From Thermohalobaculum sp039816045 (GTDB taxonomy: Bacteria > Pseudomonadota > Alphaproteobacteria > Rhodobacterales > Rhodobacteraceae): DNA of 64,000 nucleotides. This document shows positions 1 to 10,766 of the stretch, piece after piece. How positions within the stretch are numbered: position 1 is the stretch's first letter; every line of letters starts with the position of its first letter. The notes under the pieces were generated by a model, which saw nothing but the letters and a program-made list of their open reading frames with translations, was not told where the DNA came from and did not search any database. The stretch is from the NCBI GenBank assembly GCA_039816045.1, contig JBCBYB010000003.1, positions 62,001-126,000 on the forward strand, written 5' to 3'. The position numbers were made by a program, and so were the translations under genes.

Positions 1-321
1 GCGGAGTTCGGCGTCTCGCTGGACGCGGTCCCGGGCGAAACCGGCATCCAGCTCTTGTTCGAAACGGAAAGCCTGTTCTCAGCCCTCGCGGCGGATTTCG
101 GCGATTTCTTCCTCGTCTCGATCTACGAATTCGCGGATTCTGCCACCATCACCCGGCCCGATGGCCTGCCCACTCCGCCGGCGACCCCGGGGACGGACGT
201 CAACACCGCCGTCTACCAGATCAACCCGGTGACCAATGTGCCGCTGCCGGCGGGTCTGCCACTGCTGCTCACGGGGCTCGGTGCGATCGTAGTGCTGCGC
301 CGCCGCCGCGCCGCGGCTTAA
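1..321 (+). CDS. VPLPA-CTERM sorting-signal protein, C-terminal part
   Basis: The reading frame is open from base 1, so the N-terminus lies outside the window; 106 residues are visible. The end has the tripartite sorting signal of the PEP-CTERM class: VPLPAG at visible residues 80-85, a hydrophobic segment (LPLLLTGLGAIVVL) and a basic tail RRRR. In Rhodobacterales the VPLPA variant marks secreted proteins handled by an exosortase-like enzyme; the rest of this protein shows no domain I recognise. An exopolysaccharide block lies about 6 kb away, and such proteins are often linked to extracellular polysaccharide, but a link here is inference. The gene converges on the DUF192 gene with only 4 bp between the stop codons. 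Confidence 0.85.
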   Translation, partial: AEFGVSLDAVPGETGIQLLFETESLFSALAADFGDFFLVSIYEFADSATITRPDGLPTPPATPGTDVNTAVYQINPVTNVPLPAGLPLLLTGLGAIVVLRRRRAAA

Positions 322-325
322 GCGA

Positions 326-817
326 TCAGGACGGAGCCGCGCAGAGATGCTCCTCTGCCGCCCCGCGAAAGGCCGGATGCACAGCTTGCGTGCCCGGCCC
401 AATCCCCAGCTCGGCCGAGAGCCCGCCATTGATCTCCAGCACCGCCCGGACAGGCCCCTCCGAGCGGCGAGGCGTCTCCGTATAGGGCTGCGCGTCGGCT
501 TCGATGTTCAGCACGAGGCCGGCATCGTCGATGAAGATCATGTCGAGCGGGATCATGGTGTTTCGCATCCAGAACGCCGCCGCACGCGGGACATCATAGA
601 GGAACAGCATCCCAGCTTCCCGCGCCAGCTCTGGGCGGAACATCAGCCCGCGGGAGTGCTCGGCGGCGTCGTCGGCGATCTCGACCGAGAACACGACCGG
701 CCCGCCATCCGCGTTAAGTGTTATCGCATCGGGCGCGCAGTGCTGGTCATCCGCACCCCACGCGCCCGTGCCGAGGCCGACCGCAAGCGTCGCCGCCAGC
801 CCAGCGGCTCGGATCAT
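326..817 (-). CDS. DUF192 family exported protein
   Basis: This 163-residue protein has an N-terminal signal peptide (MIRAAGLAATLAVGLGTGAWG) and a DUF192 domain. Typical DUF192 segments are visible: GLMFRPELAREAGMLFLYD, AAFWMRNTMIPLDMIFID and the later GPVRAVLEINGG. The family's biochemical role is not established; it is periplasmic or exported in many Proteobacteria. A longer frame exists upstream, but the ATG at 817 gives a clean signal peptide and overlaps the stop of the cold-shock gene by 4 bp (ATGA). The two genes are therefore probably co-transcribed and translationally coupled, an order common in Rhodobacterales. Confidence 0.88.
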   Translation of the reverse strand: MIRAAGLAATLAVGLGTGAWGADDQHCAPDAITLNADGGPVVFSVEIADDAAEHSRGLMFRPELAREAGMLFLYDVPRAAAFWMRNTMIPLDMIFIDDAGLVLNIEADAQPYTETPRRSEGPVRAVLEINGGLSAELGIGPGTQAVHPAFRGAAEEHLCAAPS

Positions 818-1410
818 CGGCCGTCGCTGTCCTGCTCTTCCACCACCGGTGGAAGCGGCCGGTCGCCCTCGCCAGTGGAGGCCGCCTCCCAAAGCCGCAG
901 CTCTGCCACCATCAGCCCGCGTGGACCGCGGAAGGTGCGGCACGCCATGCCTTCCCCACTGGAGAGGTCCTGAAAGCCGCAGCGCCGGACCGTCTCCATG
1001 TGCACGAAGACATCCTCGTCATTGCCGAAGATGTTGACGAAGCCGAAGCCCTTTTGCTTGTCGAACCACTTGACGCGCGCGGGCATCAGTGGCCCAGCCT
1101 CGACATCGGGTCCGAGAAACTCCGTCGGGCGCACCCGGTCGCCATAGCCATCCTCGGCAGCGGCAACCTGGTCCTCATCGACCTCGAGCAGTTCCTTGGC
1201 GTGCAGTCCACGCTCGCCCCGGGTCACCAGCATACGCACCGTGGCATTCTCAGCCAGCGTCATTTTCCCGAACGCGCGGACACAGGATGCGTGCACCATG
1301 ATGTCCGGACCACCGGTTTCAGGCACGACGAACCCATACCCCTTGATCACGTCGTACCACTTGACCCGGCCAGCGATCACACTGCCTGTACCGTTTTCCA
1401 ATCCGTTCAA
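814..1410 (-). CDS. Double cold-shock-domain protein
   Basis: This 198-residue protein has two cold-shock (OB-fold) domains. The first begins near residue 14 (GRVKWYDVIKGYGFVVPE, then IMVHAS); the second begins near residue 111 (ARVKWFDKQKGFGFVNIFG, then VFVHME). Each keeps the RNP1-like KGFGF/KGYGF and RNP2-like VHA/VHM motifs that bind single-stranded nucleic acid. Two-domain CspA-family proteins are typical of alphaproteobacteria and act in the cytoplasm as RNA chaperones. The spacer between the domains is long and acidic (EVDEDQVAAAEDGYGD). The gene is first in a two-gene unit with the DUF192 gene; the region upstream (1411-1556) is locally AT-rich near 1480-1505 and probably holds the promoter. 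Confidence 0.92.
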   Translation of the reverse strand: MNGLENGTGSVIAGRVKWYDVIKGYGFVVPETGGPDIMVHASCVRAFGKMTLAENATVRMLVTRGERGLHAKELLEVDEDQVAAAEDGYGDRVRPTEFLGPDVEAGPLMPARVKWFDKQKGFGFVNIFGNDEDVFVHMETVRRCGFQDLSSGEGMACRTFRGPRGLMVAELRLWEAASTGEGDRPLPPVVEEQDSDGR

Positions 1411-1556
1411 GTGCTCACCCCGTTATTGCCGTTGTTCACCCCCGGTCTCCCTTTCATGGTCTTCCACTCACCTCACTAAACCGACAACGTGAAAAAAACC
1501 TAGCGCAGCCCCACTGCTCGGTCGCGCCCGGCGGTCGGATCGGCTATCTCAGAGCC

Positions 1557-2420
1557 ATGTTCGACCGCCTGCACACTGTTTCTCGCCGTCTACTCTTCCT
1601 CCCGCTGCTCGCCCTCGCCGCCTGCGACGGGGCCGAACCTGTGGAAGGCTCTGCACGAAGTCGTACCGCAGACGCACTGCGGGATCAACTCTTGGTTGTT
1701 TCGCCCAACCCACCGCAAATCATGGTTTCTGCCCCCGCAGAGCTGGATCGGGCGGCCCGTTTCGGGGCAACTGCAAGGCTCGAGACCCTTCGTGAGCGAA
1801 ATGGAGCCCGGACCGTTCGCGCTGATTCGTTGGCTTGGCTTACCGGTGCGGTTGAAGGGCGCGCGTTTCTTTCAGAGCCTTTTCCCCGCGCCATCGCACG
1901 GGGCGATCCGGCGCAAAGCTGTCCGGCCACCGGGCGTGCGACCGGCCCAGAGGCGGCAGGTGGCGGGCGCGAAGGCACCGTGCGGCTGGCACTCGAGCGC
2001 TGCCTCGGCGCGCTCGAGAATCGCCGTGCGGACTGCGGCTGCCGACTGATTGCCTTCAACGACATCCTCACTGTGCCCCGGGATGAGATGGCGTATGCCA
2101 CCGGCATCACCGCGCGGCTGATTGCTCCCGAGCGCGGGATAGACGCCGTTCTGGTCGCCGAGGACGAGGCCGCACCCGATGGCGGATCCGCCGGCACGCT
2201 CTTGCGCGACCTGCGCGGGCCTGTGGCGCGGCTCACGCGAGACGGCGCGGACGGCGCGACACTGACGCTGCTCGCGGACGGGAGCGCCATCAAGGGAACG
2301 CGCAAAGCATTCGGCTACCGGCGCGGCCGCCTGGCCGAGCGGATCCGGCTTGACGGCGGCGGGCTGCTCCTGATCGGGCTCTCCCCGGCAGAGCTGGCAG
2401 CCGTGGCGGAGCGTCCCTGA
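1557..2420 (+). CDS. Predicted lipoprotein, conserved hypothetical
   Basis: This 287-residue protein begins with a basic n-region, a hydrophobic stretch and a lipobox LAAC with the lipidated Cys at residue 23, so it is probably an outer- or inner-membrane-anchored lipoprotein. The middle has a cysteine-rich segment (CLGALENRRADCGCRL) followed by a motif reading DILTVPRDEMAYATGITAR. I do not recognise an enzymatic family. The ORF is alone on the plus strand, divergent from the cold-shock gene and 65 bp before the aminopeptidase start. Its codon pattern around residues 40-110 looks less typical than the rest, but no stop or frameshift is visible. Function unknown. Confidence 0.72.
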   Translation: MFDRLHTVSRRLLFLPLLALAACDGAEPVEGSARSRTADALRDQLLVVSPNPPQIMVSAPAELDRAARFGATARLETLRERNGARTVRADSLAWLTGAVEGRAFLSEPFPRAIARGDPAQSCPATGRATGPEAAGGGREGTVRLALERCLGALENRRADCGCRLIAFNDILTVPRDEMAYATGITARLIAPERGIDAVLVAEDEAAPDGGSAGTLLRDLRGPVARLTRDGADGATLTLLADGSAIKGTRKAFGYRRGRLAERIRLDGGGLLLIGLSPAELAAVAERP

Positions 2421-2485
2421 CCCCATTTTGGCCTTGCCCCGCGGTGGGGCCACAGGCAGGCTCGGCCCGCGAAAGGAAGCGCAGC

Positions 2486-4300
2486 ATGTACCAGACCTTC
2501 GAGGCACCGCCAGGCGGTGCGGCCAGCGCCGAGCGCCTCGCGCGGCTGCGGGAACGCTTGGCCGACTATGGGCTCGACGGCATGCTGGTGCCCCGCGCCG
2601 ATGCCCATCAGGGCGAGACGGTCCCCCCATCGGAAGAACGCCTGACCTGGCTGACCGGCTTCACCGGCTCCGCAGGGCTGGCGGCTGTGCTGCCGAGCCA
2701 AGCGGCTCTCTTCGTCGACGGGCGCTACACGCTGCAAGCGGCCAACCAGACGGACACCGGCGCCTTCACCATCGTCGCGACCCACGAGGTGCGCACCGGC
2801 GACTGGCTCCGCGGCGCGGTCACCGAGGGCCAGGTGATCGGTTACGACCCCTGGCTGCACGGCAAGGCGGAGATCGAACGGCTGAACAGCGCAGTCGAAG
2901 CGGCGGGCGCACGGCTCTCGGCATTGAAAGCCAATCCCCTCGACACGCTGTGGGAGGACCGCCCGACCCCGCCCCTCGGCGCCGTGCGGCTCCATCCGCC
3001 TGAGCTTGCAGGGGAAGACCGCGCAGAGAAATGCGCCCGGATCGGCGCGGCCATCGCCGAAGACGGCGCCGACGCCGCCGTGCTCACCCTGCCCGACAGC
3101 ATTGCCTGGCTTCTGAACATCCGCGGCGGCGATCTCTCCCATGTCCCCGTGGCGCTCGGCTTTGCGGTGATCGAGGCGAGCGGTCTCGTGACGCTCTTCA
3201 TGTTGGCGGACAAGGTGGGCGGCGAGGTGCATGAGGCCTTTGGCGACCGCGTCCATGTCGCCTCTCCGGAGCGCTTTGGCGAGGCGCTGGCCGCCTTCTC
3301 CGGAAAGCGCGTGCTGCTCGACAGCCAGTCCGCGCCGATCTGGGTCCGCGACCGGCTCGAGAGCGGCGGCGCCGAGATCCTCTGGGGGGCAGACCCTTGC
3401 CTCCTGCCCAAGGCGCGCAAGAACGCCGCCGAGCTCAAGGGGATGGCCGCCGCCCACCGCCGCGATGGGGCGGCCATGGTGCGGTTCCTCCATTGGCTTG
3501 AGACCCAAGCCGAGGCGGGCGTCGAACCCGGCGAGATCGCCATCGCGCAGAAGCTGGAAGACTTCCGCGCCGAGACCGGCCAGCTGATGGATATCAGCTT
3601 CGACACGATCTGTGGCTCCGGCCCCCATGGCGCGATCGTGCACTACCGGGTCAACCGGGCGAGCGAGCGCCAACTTCTTCCGGGGGAGCTCTTGCTGGTC
3701 GACAGCGGCGGGCAATACCCGGACGGCACCACCGACATCACCCGCACCATCTGTTACGGCGCCCCTCTGGAGGAGGCGCGCCGGCCGTTCACGCTGGTGC
3801 TGAAGGGGCTGATCGCGATCTCCACCGCCCGCTGGCCCGAAGGACTGACTGGGCGTGATCTCGACCCGCTGGCGCGCCGCGCGCTCTGGGCGGCGGGGCT
3901 CGACTATGACCACGGCACTGGTCACGGCGTCGGCGCCTATCTCAACGTGCACGAGGGACCGGCCTCGCTCTCTCGGCGCTCGGGCACCGTGGCGCTGGAG
4001 CCTGGGATGGTGCTCTCGAACGAGCCCGGCTACTACCGCACCGGGGCGTTCGGGATCCGGCTTGAGAACCTCGTGGCCGTGCAGCCCGCCGCGGTGCCCG
4101 AGGGCGGCGACCGCGCGATGCTCTCCTTCGCCGATCTTACGCTCTGCCCTTTCGACCGGCGGATGATCGACGCGGGGCTGCTGACAACGGAGGAGCGGGC
4201 CTGGATCGATGCCTACCACGCCCGCGTCGCAGAGGTGCTGAGCCCGGATCTGCCCGAGGACGCCGCCGCCTGGCTGGCTGCGGCCACCGCCCCGCTCTGA
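2486..4300 (+). CDS. Aminopeptidase P family protein (Xaa-Pro aminopeptidase, M24B)
   Basis: This 604-residue metallopeptidase of the long, three-domain aminopeptidase P type removes N-terminal residues preceding proline. Two creatinase-like N-terminal domains (LADYGLDGMLVPRADAHQGE and the central LLNIRGGDLSHVPVALGFAV) precede the pita-bread domain. Dinuclear metal ligands are visible: the Asp pair in LLLVDSGGQYPDGTTDITRT, His in GTGHGVGAYLNVHEGP, and Glu in VLSNEPGYY and IRLENLVAV. The ATG at 2486 was preferred to an in-frame ATG at 2444 because a purine-rich GAAAGGAAG sits just upstream and the protein then begins at the usual position. It is probably cytoplasmic. The next gene follows after 7 bp. 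Confidence 0.93.
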   Translation: MYQTFEAPPGGAASAERLARLRERLADYGLDGMLVPRADAHQGETVPPSEERLTWLTGFTGSAGLAAVLPSQAALFVDGRYTLQAANQTDTGAFTIVATHEVRTGDWLRGAVTEGQVIGYDPWLHGKAEIERLNSAVEAAGARLSALKANPLDTLWEDRPTPPLGAVRLHPPELAGEDRAEKCARIGAAIAEDGADAAVLTLPDSIAWLLNIRGGDLSHVPVALGFAVIEASGLVTLFMLADKVGGEVHEAFGDRVHVASPERFGEALAAFSGKRVLLDSQSAPIWVRDRLESGGAEILWGADPCLLPKARKNAAELKGMAAAHRRDGAAMVRFLHWLETQAEAGVEPGEIAIAQKLEDFRAETGQLMDISFDTICGSGPHGAIVHYRVNRASERQLLPGELLLVDSGGQYPDGTTDITRTICYGAPLEEARRPFTLVLKGLIAISTARWPEGLTGRDLDPLARRALWAAGLDYDHGTGHGVGAYLNVHEGPASLSRRSGTVALEPGMVLSNEPGYYRTGAFGIRLENLVAVQPAAVPEGGDRAMLSFADLTLCPFDRRMIDAGLLTTEERAWIDAYHARVAEVLSPDLPEDAAAWLAAATAPL

Positions 4301-4307
4301 GGCTGCC

Positions 4308-5069
4308 ATGACCGTCGCCCGCCTCCGCCAGATCCTCGCCGGCCTCGGGGCCGTGATCCTGGCGGGGCTCGCGGCGCTCATCCTGCTCCGCCCCGAGATC
4401 GAGGTGCCGATCCCGGAGAGTATCGTCACCGCCCAGATCGCGGAGCGCCTGCCCCAGGTGGTCGAGAAACCGGGCGTGACGGTCACGATCACCGGGATGG
4501 AGGCGGACTTCCTGGCCGAGAACGCGGTCCGCATTCAGGCCGTTGCGGATGTGGAAGGCTTCGGGCTGACGGGGCGCGCTGAGACGGACGCCACCTCGGG
4601 ACTGCGCTATGATGCGGGCAAGTTCTACCTCACCGACATCTCCGTCGACGACATCCGCGTGGCCCTCGACGAGGCGGCCGAGGGCAAGCTCGACGACACC
4701 CGCTCCGTCACGGGGGCGCTGCTCGGCGCGTTGCGCTCGCGGCTCGAGGAGGAGAGCGAGGGCGCGGGGGCCGCTTTCGACCGCATCCTGGCCCGCGCGG
4801 AGCCAAAGCTGAAGGAGACCCTGCGCTCGGTGATCGACGGCTATTTGGGGCGGATCCCGGTCTACAGCCTGGATGGTGCGGGCACCGCCAAGGAGATCGC
4901 GGCGCTCGCGCTGGTCGATCTGCGCTTTGAGGAGACCCAGGCGGTTGCGGTCCTCGATCCGGGCCTCGCGGTCCAGCGGTTTCTCGTCTGGGCGCTCGGG
5001 GTGGTGGCGGTGCTCGCGGTGCTCTGGTTCGTGCTGCCGCTGATTGCCCGGACCGGCCCCAGCGGATAG
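4308..5069 (+). CDS. Membrane-anchored hypothetical protein, possibly DUF1439-like
   Basis: This 253-residue protein has an N-terminal hydrophobic helix (about residues 8-27) and a C-terminal transmembrane helix (about residues 228-247), with a soluble middle domain. The middle shows a repeated beta pattern and the segment YDAGKFYLTDISVDDIRVAL, which recalls the lipid-binding-like DUF1439 (YceB) family; I hold that assignment weakly. The start codon lies 7 bp after the aminopeptidase stop, so it is probably in the same transcript. Topology suggests a periplasmic domain tethered at both ends. No catalytic motif is visible. Confidence 0.7.
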   Translation: MTVARLRQILAGLGAVILAGLAALILLRPEIEVPIPESIVTAQIAERLPQVVEKPGVTVTITGMEADFLAENAVRIQAVADVEGFGLTGRAETDATSGLRYDAGKFYLTDISVDDIRVALDEAAEGKLDDTRSVTGALLGALRSRLEEESEGAGAAFDRILARAEPKLKETLRSVIDGYLGRIPVYSLDGAGTAKEIAALALVDLRFEETQAVAVLDPGLAVQRFLVWALGVVAVLAVLWFVLPLIARTGPSG

Positions 5070-5100
5070 GGTCTCTCCAACCATAAGGGAGGTGTCAGCC

Positions 5101-5442
5101 ATGGCCAGCAACCGCGTCTTCACCCCGGTCCCGGGGCTCTGCGTCGTCCGCGCCGGCGGCGCCGTCATCGGGGAAAGCTACAACACGATTTCGCTGAAGG
5201 AAGGGAGCCTGCCGGAGGTGCTCTATTTCCCGCGCGAGGACATGGGGATGGCGTTCCTCGAAGCCTCGACCAAGCGCACCCACTGCCCCTGGAAAGGCGA
5301 TGCGCAGTACTACTCGATCATCGCGAAATCTGGAGCCATCGAAGACGCCGGCTGGTCCTATGAGGACCCGCTCGAGGAGGCGGCCGTGATCCGAGGGCAT
5401 ATCGCCTTCTCCCATGACCGCGTCGCGGTGGAACGGCTGTGA
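5101..5442 (+). CDS. DUF427 family protein
   Basis: This 113-residue protein matches the small DUF427 fold: an N-terminal strand pair around VVRAGGAVIGESYNTISLKE, the conserved LYFPREDM segment, and the later STKRTHCPWKGDAQYYSI with the characteristic Cys-Pro-Trp-Lys-Gly core. The family has no settled function. The ATG at 5101 was chosen over the in-frame ATG at 5044 because GGGAGGTG precedes it at normal spacing and the family usually begins here. Its TGA overlaps the GTG start of the next gene (GTGA), so the two are coupled. Confidence 0.9.
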   Translation: MASNRVFTPVPGLCVVRAGGAVIGESYNTISLKEGSLPEVLYFPREDMGMAFLEASTKRTHCPWKGDAQYYSIIAKSGAIEDAGWSYEDPLEEAAVIRGHIAFSHDRVAVERL

Positions 5443-6140
5443 GGGCGCTTCTGGCGGCCACCCTGGCGCTCGCGCTGGCGGGCGGGGCAGCGGCAGAGGA
5501 CCACCCCTCGGTCCTGCGCGTCACCGGCCATGGCGAAGCAGCGGCGGCGCCGGATATAGCGACCGTCTCCCTTGGAGTGGAGAACCAGGCGCGCACGGCT
5601 CAGCAGGCCCTGCGTGACACGTCCAGCGCGACCGCCGCGCTGATCGAAGGATTGCGCGAGGCCGGGGTGGAGGATCGCGACATGCAGACCTCGGGGCTCT
5701 CGCTCCGCCCCGTCTACGGACAATACCGGTCCGGCAGCAGCGGACCGCCGCGGATCGAGGGGTTCACGGCATCGAACCGGCTCACCGTGCGGGTGCTGGA
5801 TCTGGACGGCATCGGCGGGGTTTTGGACGCACTTGTCGGGGCGGGCGCGAACCGGATCGACGGGCTCTCCTTCGGCCTGGTGGAACCCGCCCCCGTTCTG
5901 GCCGCGGCGCGGCGCAATGCGGTGGAGAAGGCGCGAGACGCGGCGGAGACCTATGCCGCTGCCGCTGGCGTGACCCTTGGCAAGATCCTGTCGATCGGCG
6001 AAGGCGGGGCCGTGCCAATCCCCCGTGGAGGCGACATTGCCATGGCCCGGGTGGAGAGCGCTCCCGTCGCCGTGCCGATCCAACAGGGCGAAACGGTGCT
6101 GCGGGCCTCCGTGACCATCACCTGGGAGATCGACGACTAG
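5439..6140 (+). CDS. SIMPL domain (DUF541) periplasmic protein
   Basis: This 233-residue protein starts at GTG overlapping the DUF427 stop. A signal peptide (MRALLAATLALALAGGAAAE) is followed by a SIMPL/DUF541 domain: VLRVTGHGEAAAAPDIATVS near the mature N-terminus, GLREAGVEDRDMQTSGLSL, and NRLTVRVLDLDGIGGVLDAL. Related proteins (for example YggE) are periplasmic and linked to oxidative-stress tolerance, but a precise activity is not known. The C-terminal end lies in a 12-bp tandem repeat and converges on pssE. Confidence 0.9.
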   Translation: MRALLAATLALALAGGAAAEDHPSVLRVTGHGEAAAAPDIATVSLGVENQARTAQQALRDTSSATAALIEGLREAGVEDRDMQTSGLSLRPVYGQYRSGSSGPPRIEGFTASNRLTVRVLDLDGIGGVLDALVGAGANRIDGLSFGLVEPAPVLAAARRNAVEKARDAAETYAAAAGVTLGKILSIGEGGAVPIPRGGDIAMARVESAPVAVPIQQGETVLRASVTITWEIDD

Positions 6141-6174
6141 CGCAGGATCTAGCGCAGGATCTAGCGCAAGATCT
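6139..6174. repeat. Three tandem 12-bp repeats at a convergent gene end
   Basis: The unit AGCGCAGGATCT occurs at 6139-6150 and 6151-6162, and as AGCGCAAGATCT (one mismatch) at 6163-6174. It includes the TAG stop of the SIMPL gene on the plus strand. On the minus strand each unit reads as the pssE ending Ile-Leu-Arg-stop, so the pssE stop is effectively present three times. It looks like a local slippage duplication. Confidence 0.9.
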
Positions 6175-6661
6175 CGGCGCGCACGGCCTCGATGAGCGTG
6201 GGCTCGGCATAGGCACCCAGGCGCTTGCCCGTCGCCAAGGCCGGGATGTCGGCCAACAGTGTGGCCAGCGCCTCCGCGCTCTCGGCGACGAAGACCCCTG
6301 GACGGGTCCCGAAATGGCGCGCGGTGGCCTGCTGGTGGTCGTTGCGGTGTTCCCGCAAGTCGGCACGCCGGGGCATCATAATCAGCGGTTTCGAGAGCGA
6401 GAGGGCGGTGATGATCGTCCCCATCCCCGCATGGGAGACCACGACCTCCGCCGCCTCGAAGGCTGCCCGGTGCTCGGCGGGCGGCAGATGGGCAATGGGG
6501 GTGAAATTCCGCGGACGATAGCTGCCCGAACCGCCGCCGGTGCCGGGCTCGGGCACCTGGGCCACCACCTCTGCGCCGCGCCCGGTCTCGCCGCACCAGG
6601 CATCGAGCGCCGCGACGAGCCGGTCGAAGGGGAGCTGGGTGCCGAGCGTCAGGAAGATCAC
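6161..6661 (-). CDS. pssE: PssE-like glycosyltransferase subunit (GT28 C-terminal / Alg13 type)
   Basis: This 166-residue protein corresponds to the C-terminal, nucleotide-sugar-binding half of a GT28/Alg13-type transferase: N-terminal MIFLTLGTQLPFDRLVAALD, the central VVVSHAGMGTIITALSLSKP that contacts the UDP-sugar, and LIMMPRRADLREHRNDHQ. In this class a separate PssD/Alg14 membrane subunit is needed for activity; here it is encoded directly upstream with a 4-bp ATGA overlap. Together they likely add a glucuronosyl or similar residue to a lipid-linked exopolysaccharide intermediate on the inner face of the membrane. Donor and acceptor cannot be read from sequence. Confidence 0.88.
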   Translation of the reverse strand: MIFLTLGTQLPFDRLVAALDAWCGETGRGAEVVAQVPEPGTGGGSGSYRPRNFTPIAHLPPAEHRAAFEAAEVVVSHAGMGTIITALSLSKPLIMMPRRADLREHRNDHQQATARHFGTRPGVFVAESAEALATLLADIPALATGKRLGAYAEPTLIEAVRAEILR

Positions 6662-7134
6662 AGGACGGCGCCCTTATGGTCCGGGCCGTCGGGGCGCACC
6701 AGATGCGGCCACTGGGTCAGCCACAGATCGGAATGGCGCCCGGCCCGCGCCCCGGAGAGCGAGAGCTCCTCGGCATTGGCGATGCTGTCGACCCAGATGG
6801 TTCTGGCGCCGATCAGTCGCCCGAAGCGCAGGGCGAAATAGCCGGGTGCGGCACCGGTGGTCACGATGGCCTGGGGGCGACGCCGCAGCACCAGCCAGCC
6901 GATCTCGAGCGCTTGCCGGGCGAGGCGGAGCTTCTGCCAGCGGTTGGCATCGGTCACCGTCCGGTAGGCGGGCTCTGGCTCACCGCGCGCCGCCGCGTCC
7001 GCCACAACCTCTGCGCCATAGCCCGGGTCCGTCGTGACATAGGTCACCGCGCACCCCGCCCAGGCCGGACGCATCCGAAAGAGCTGCACCCAATGCCCGC
7101 CCGCCGAAGCGACCACCATTACCCGTCGCGTCAC
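6658..7134 (-). CDS. pssD: PssD-like glycosyltransferase membrane subunit (Alg14 type)
   Basis: This protein of about 158 residues belongs to the Alg14/PssD family. The glycine-rich start VVASAGGHWVQLFRM, the central IVTTGAAPGYFALRFGRLIGARTIWVDS and the final LWLTQWPHLVRP are typical. It should recruit PssE to the membrane. The GTG at 7134 was chosen since it is 8 bp downstream of the rmlA stop; an in-frame ATG at 7182 would overlap rmlA by about 40 bp, and an ATG at 7119 would remove only five residues. The order rmlA-pssD-pssE on the minus strand suggests one exopolysaccharide transcript. Confidence 0.85.
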   Translation of the reverse strand: MTRRVMVVASAGGHWVQLFRMRPAWAGCAVTYVTTDPGYGAEVVADAAARGEPEPAYRTVTDANRWQKLRLARQALEIGWLVLRRRPQAIVTTGAAPGYFALRFGRLIGARTIWVDSIANAEELSLSGARAGRHSDLWLTQWPHLVRPDGPDHKGAVL

Positions 7135-7141
7135 CGCCGCC

Positions 7142-8014
7142 TCACCGTCCCTGCCCGAGCACCTGGAGCAGATAAGCGCCATAGCCCGACTTCTTCAGCC
7201 GCTCACCCGCCTCCTCCAACACCGCATCCCCGATCCAGCCATTGCGCCAGGCGATCTCCTCCGGGGCCGCGATCTTCAGCCCCTGGCGCGCCTCGATGGT
7301 CTGCACGAACTGGCTCGCCTGTAACAGGCTGTCGAAGGTGCCGGTGTCGAGCCAGGCATAGCCGCGCCCCATCAGCTCCACATAGAGATCCCCGCGCTCC
7401 AGATAGACGCGGTTGACGTCGGTGATCTCGAGTTCGCCCCGCGCCGAAGGCTGCACCGCCGCCGCGATGTCCAGCACGTCATTGTCGTAGAAATAGAGCC
7501 CCGTGACCGCGAACTCGGATTTCGGCTGAGCGGGCTTCTCCTCGATCGTCTCGGCGCGCCCCTCCGCATCGAAGCTCACCACTCCGTAGCGCTCAGGGTC
7601 CTGGACGCGATATCCGAAGACAGTCGCCCCGTTCTCGCGCTCCGCCGTCCGGGCCAGCAGCGCCGAGAACCCGCCGCCGAAGAAGATATTGTCCCCCAAC
7701 ACCAGGGCCACCCGGTCAGCGCCCACGAACACCCGCCCGATGGTGAAGGCCTGGGCCAGCCCCTCGGGCCGCGGCTGCTCGGCATAGGAGAGACTGATCC
7801 CCCACTGGCTGCCGTCGCCCAACAGCGCTTGGAACTGGGGCGCGTCCTTGGGTGTCGTGATCACCATGATGTCCCGGATCCCGGCGATCATAAGCACCGA
7901 GAGCGGGTAGTAGACCATCGGCTTGTCATAGACCGGCAGGAGCTGCTTCGACACGCCAAGGGTGATCGGGTTGAGCCTGGTGCCCGAACCGCCCGCCAGA
8001 ACGATGCCCTTCAT
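7142..8014 (-). CDS. rmlA: Glucose-1-phosphate thymidylyltransferase
   Basis: This 290-residue enzyme makes dTDP-glucose from glucose-1-phosphate and dTTP, the first step to dTDP-rhamnose and other dTDP-sugars. The nucleotidyltransferase signature is at the N-terminus (GIVLAGGSGTRLNPIT), followed by KQLLPVYDKPMVYYPLS, the LVLGDNIFFGG metal/nucleotide segment and the EEKPAQPKSEFAVTGLYFYD block typical of RmlA/RfbA. Length is normal. No rmlB, C or D is visible next to it, so the end product is not defined here. It heads the minus-strand unit with pssD and pssE; the 124-bp gap to the divergent PPDK-like gene should hold promoters for both. Confidence 0.95.
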   Translation of the reverse strand: MKGIVLAGGSGTRLNPITLGVSKQLLPVYDKPMVYYPLSVLMIAGIRDIMVITTPKDAPQFQALLGDGSQWGISLSYAEQPRPEGLAQAFTIGRVFVGADRVALVLGDNIFFGGGFSALLARTAERENGATVFGYRVQDPERYGVVSFDAEGRAETIEEKPAQPKSEFAVTGLYFYDNDVLDIAAAVQPSARGELEITDVNRVYLERGDLYVELMGRGYAWLDTGTFDSLLQASQFVQTIEARQGLKIAAPEEIAWRNGWIGDAVLEEAGERLKKSGYGAYLLQVLGQGR

Positions 8015-8138
8015 CGCGTCTCCCTTCGCCGTCCCCTCAAGATCCCCGGCGGAGCCCTACCCCATCGCGCCGCAAGGGACCAGCCCTCGACCCCGCTGCA
8101 CGCTTGTCGCGCGCGAGCGCCGCGCCTATGGAGGAAGG

Positions 8139-10762
<2,624 letters not shown>

Positions 10763-10766
<4 letters not shown>

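Noticed and set aside
2315..4534. 739-codon minus-strand open frame
   Set aside because: It is opposite the well-supported aminopeptidase P gene and its translation is Arg/Pro-rich without domains; a GC-rich shadow frame.
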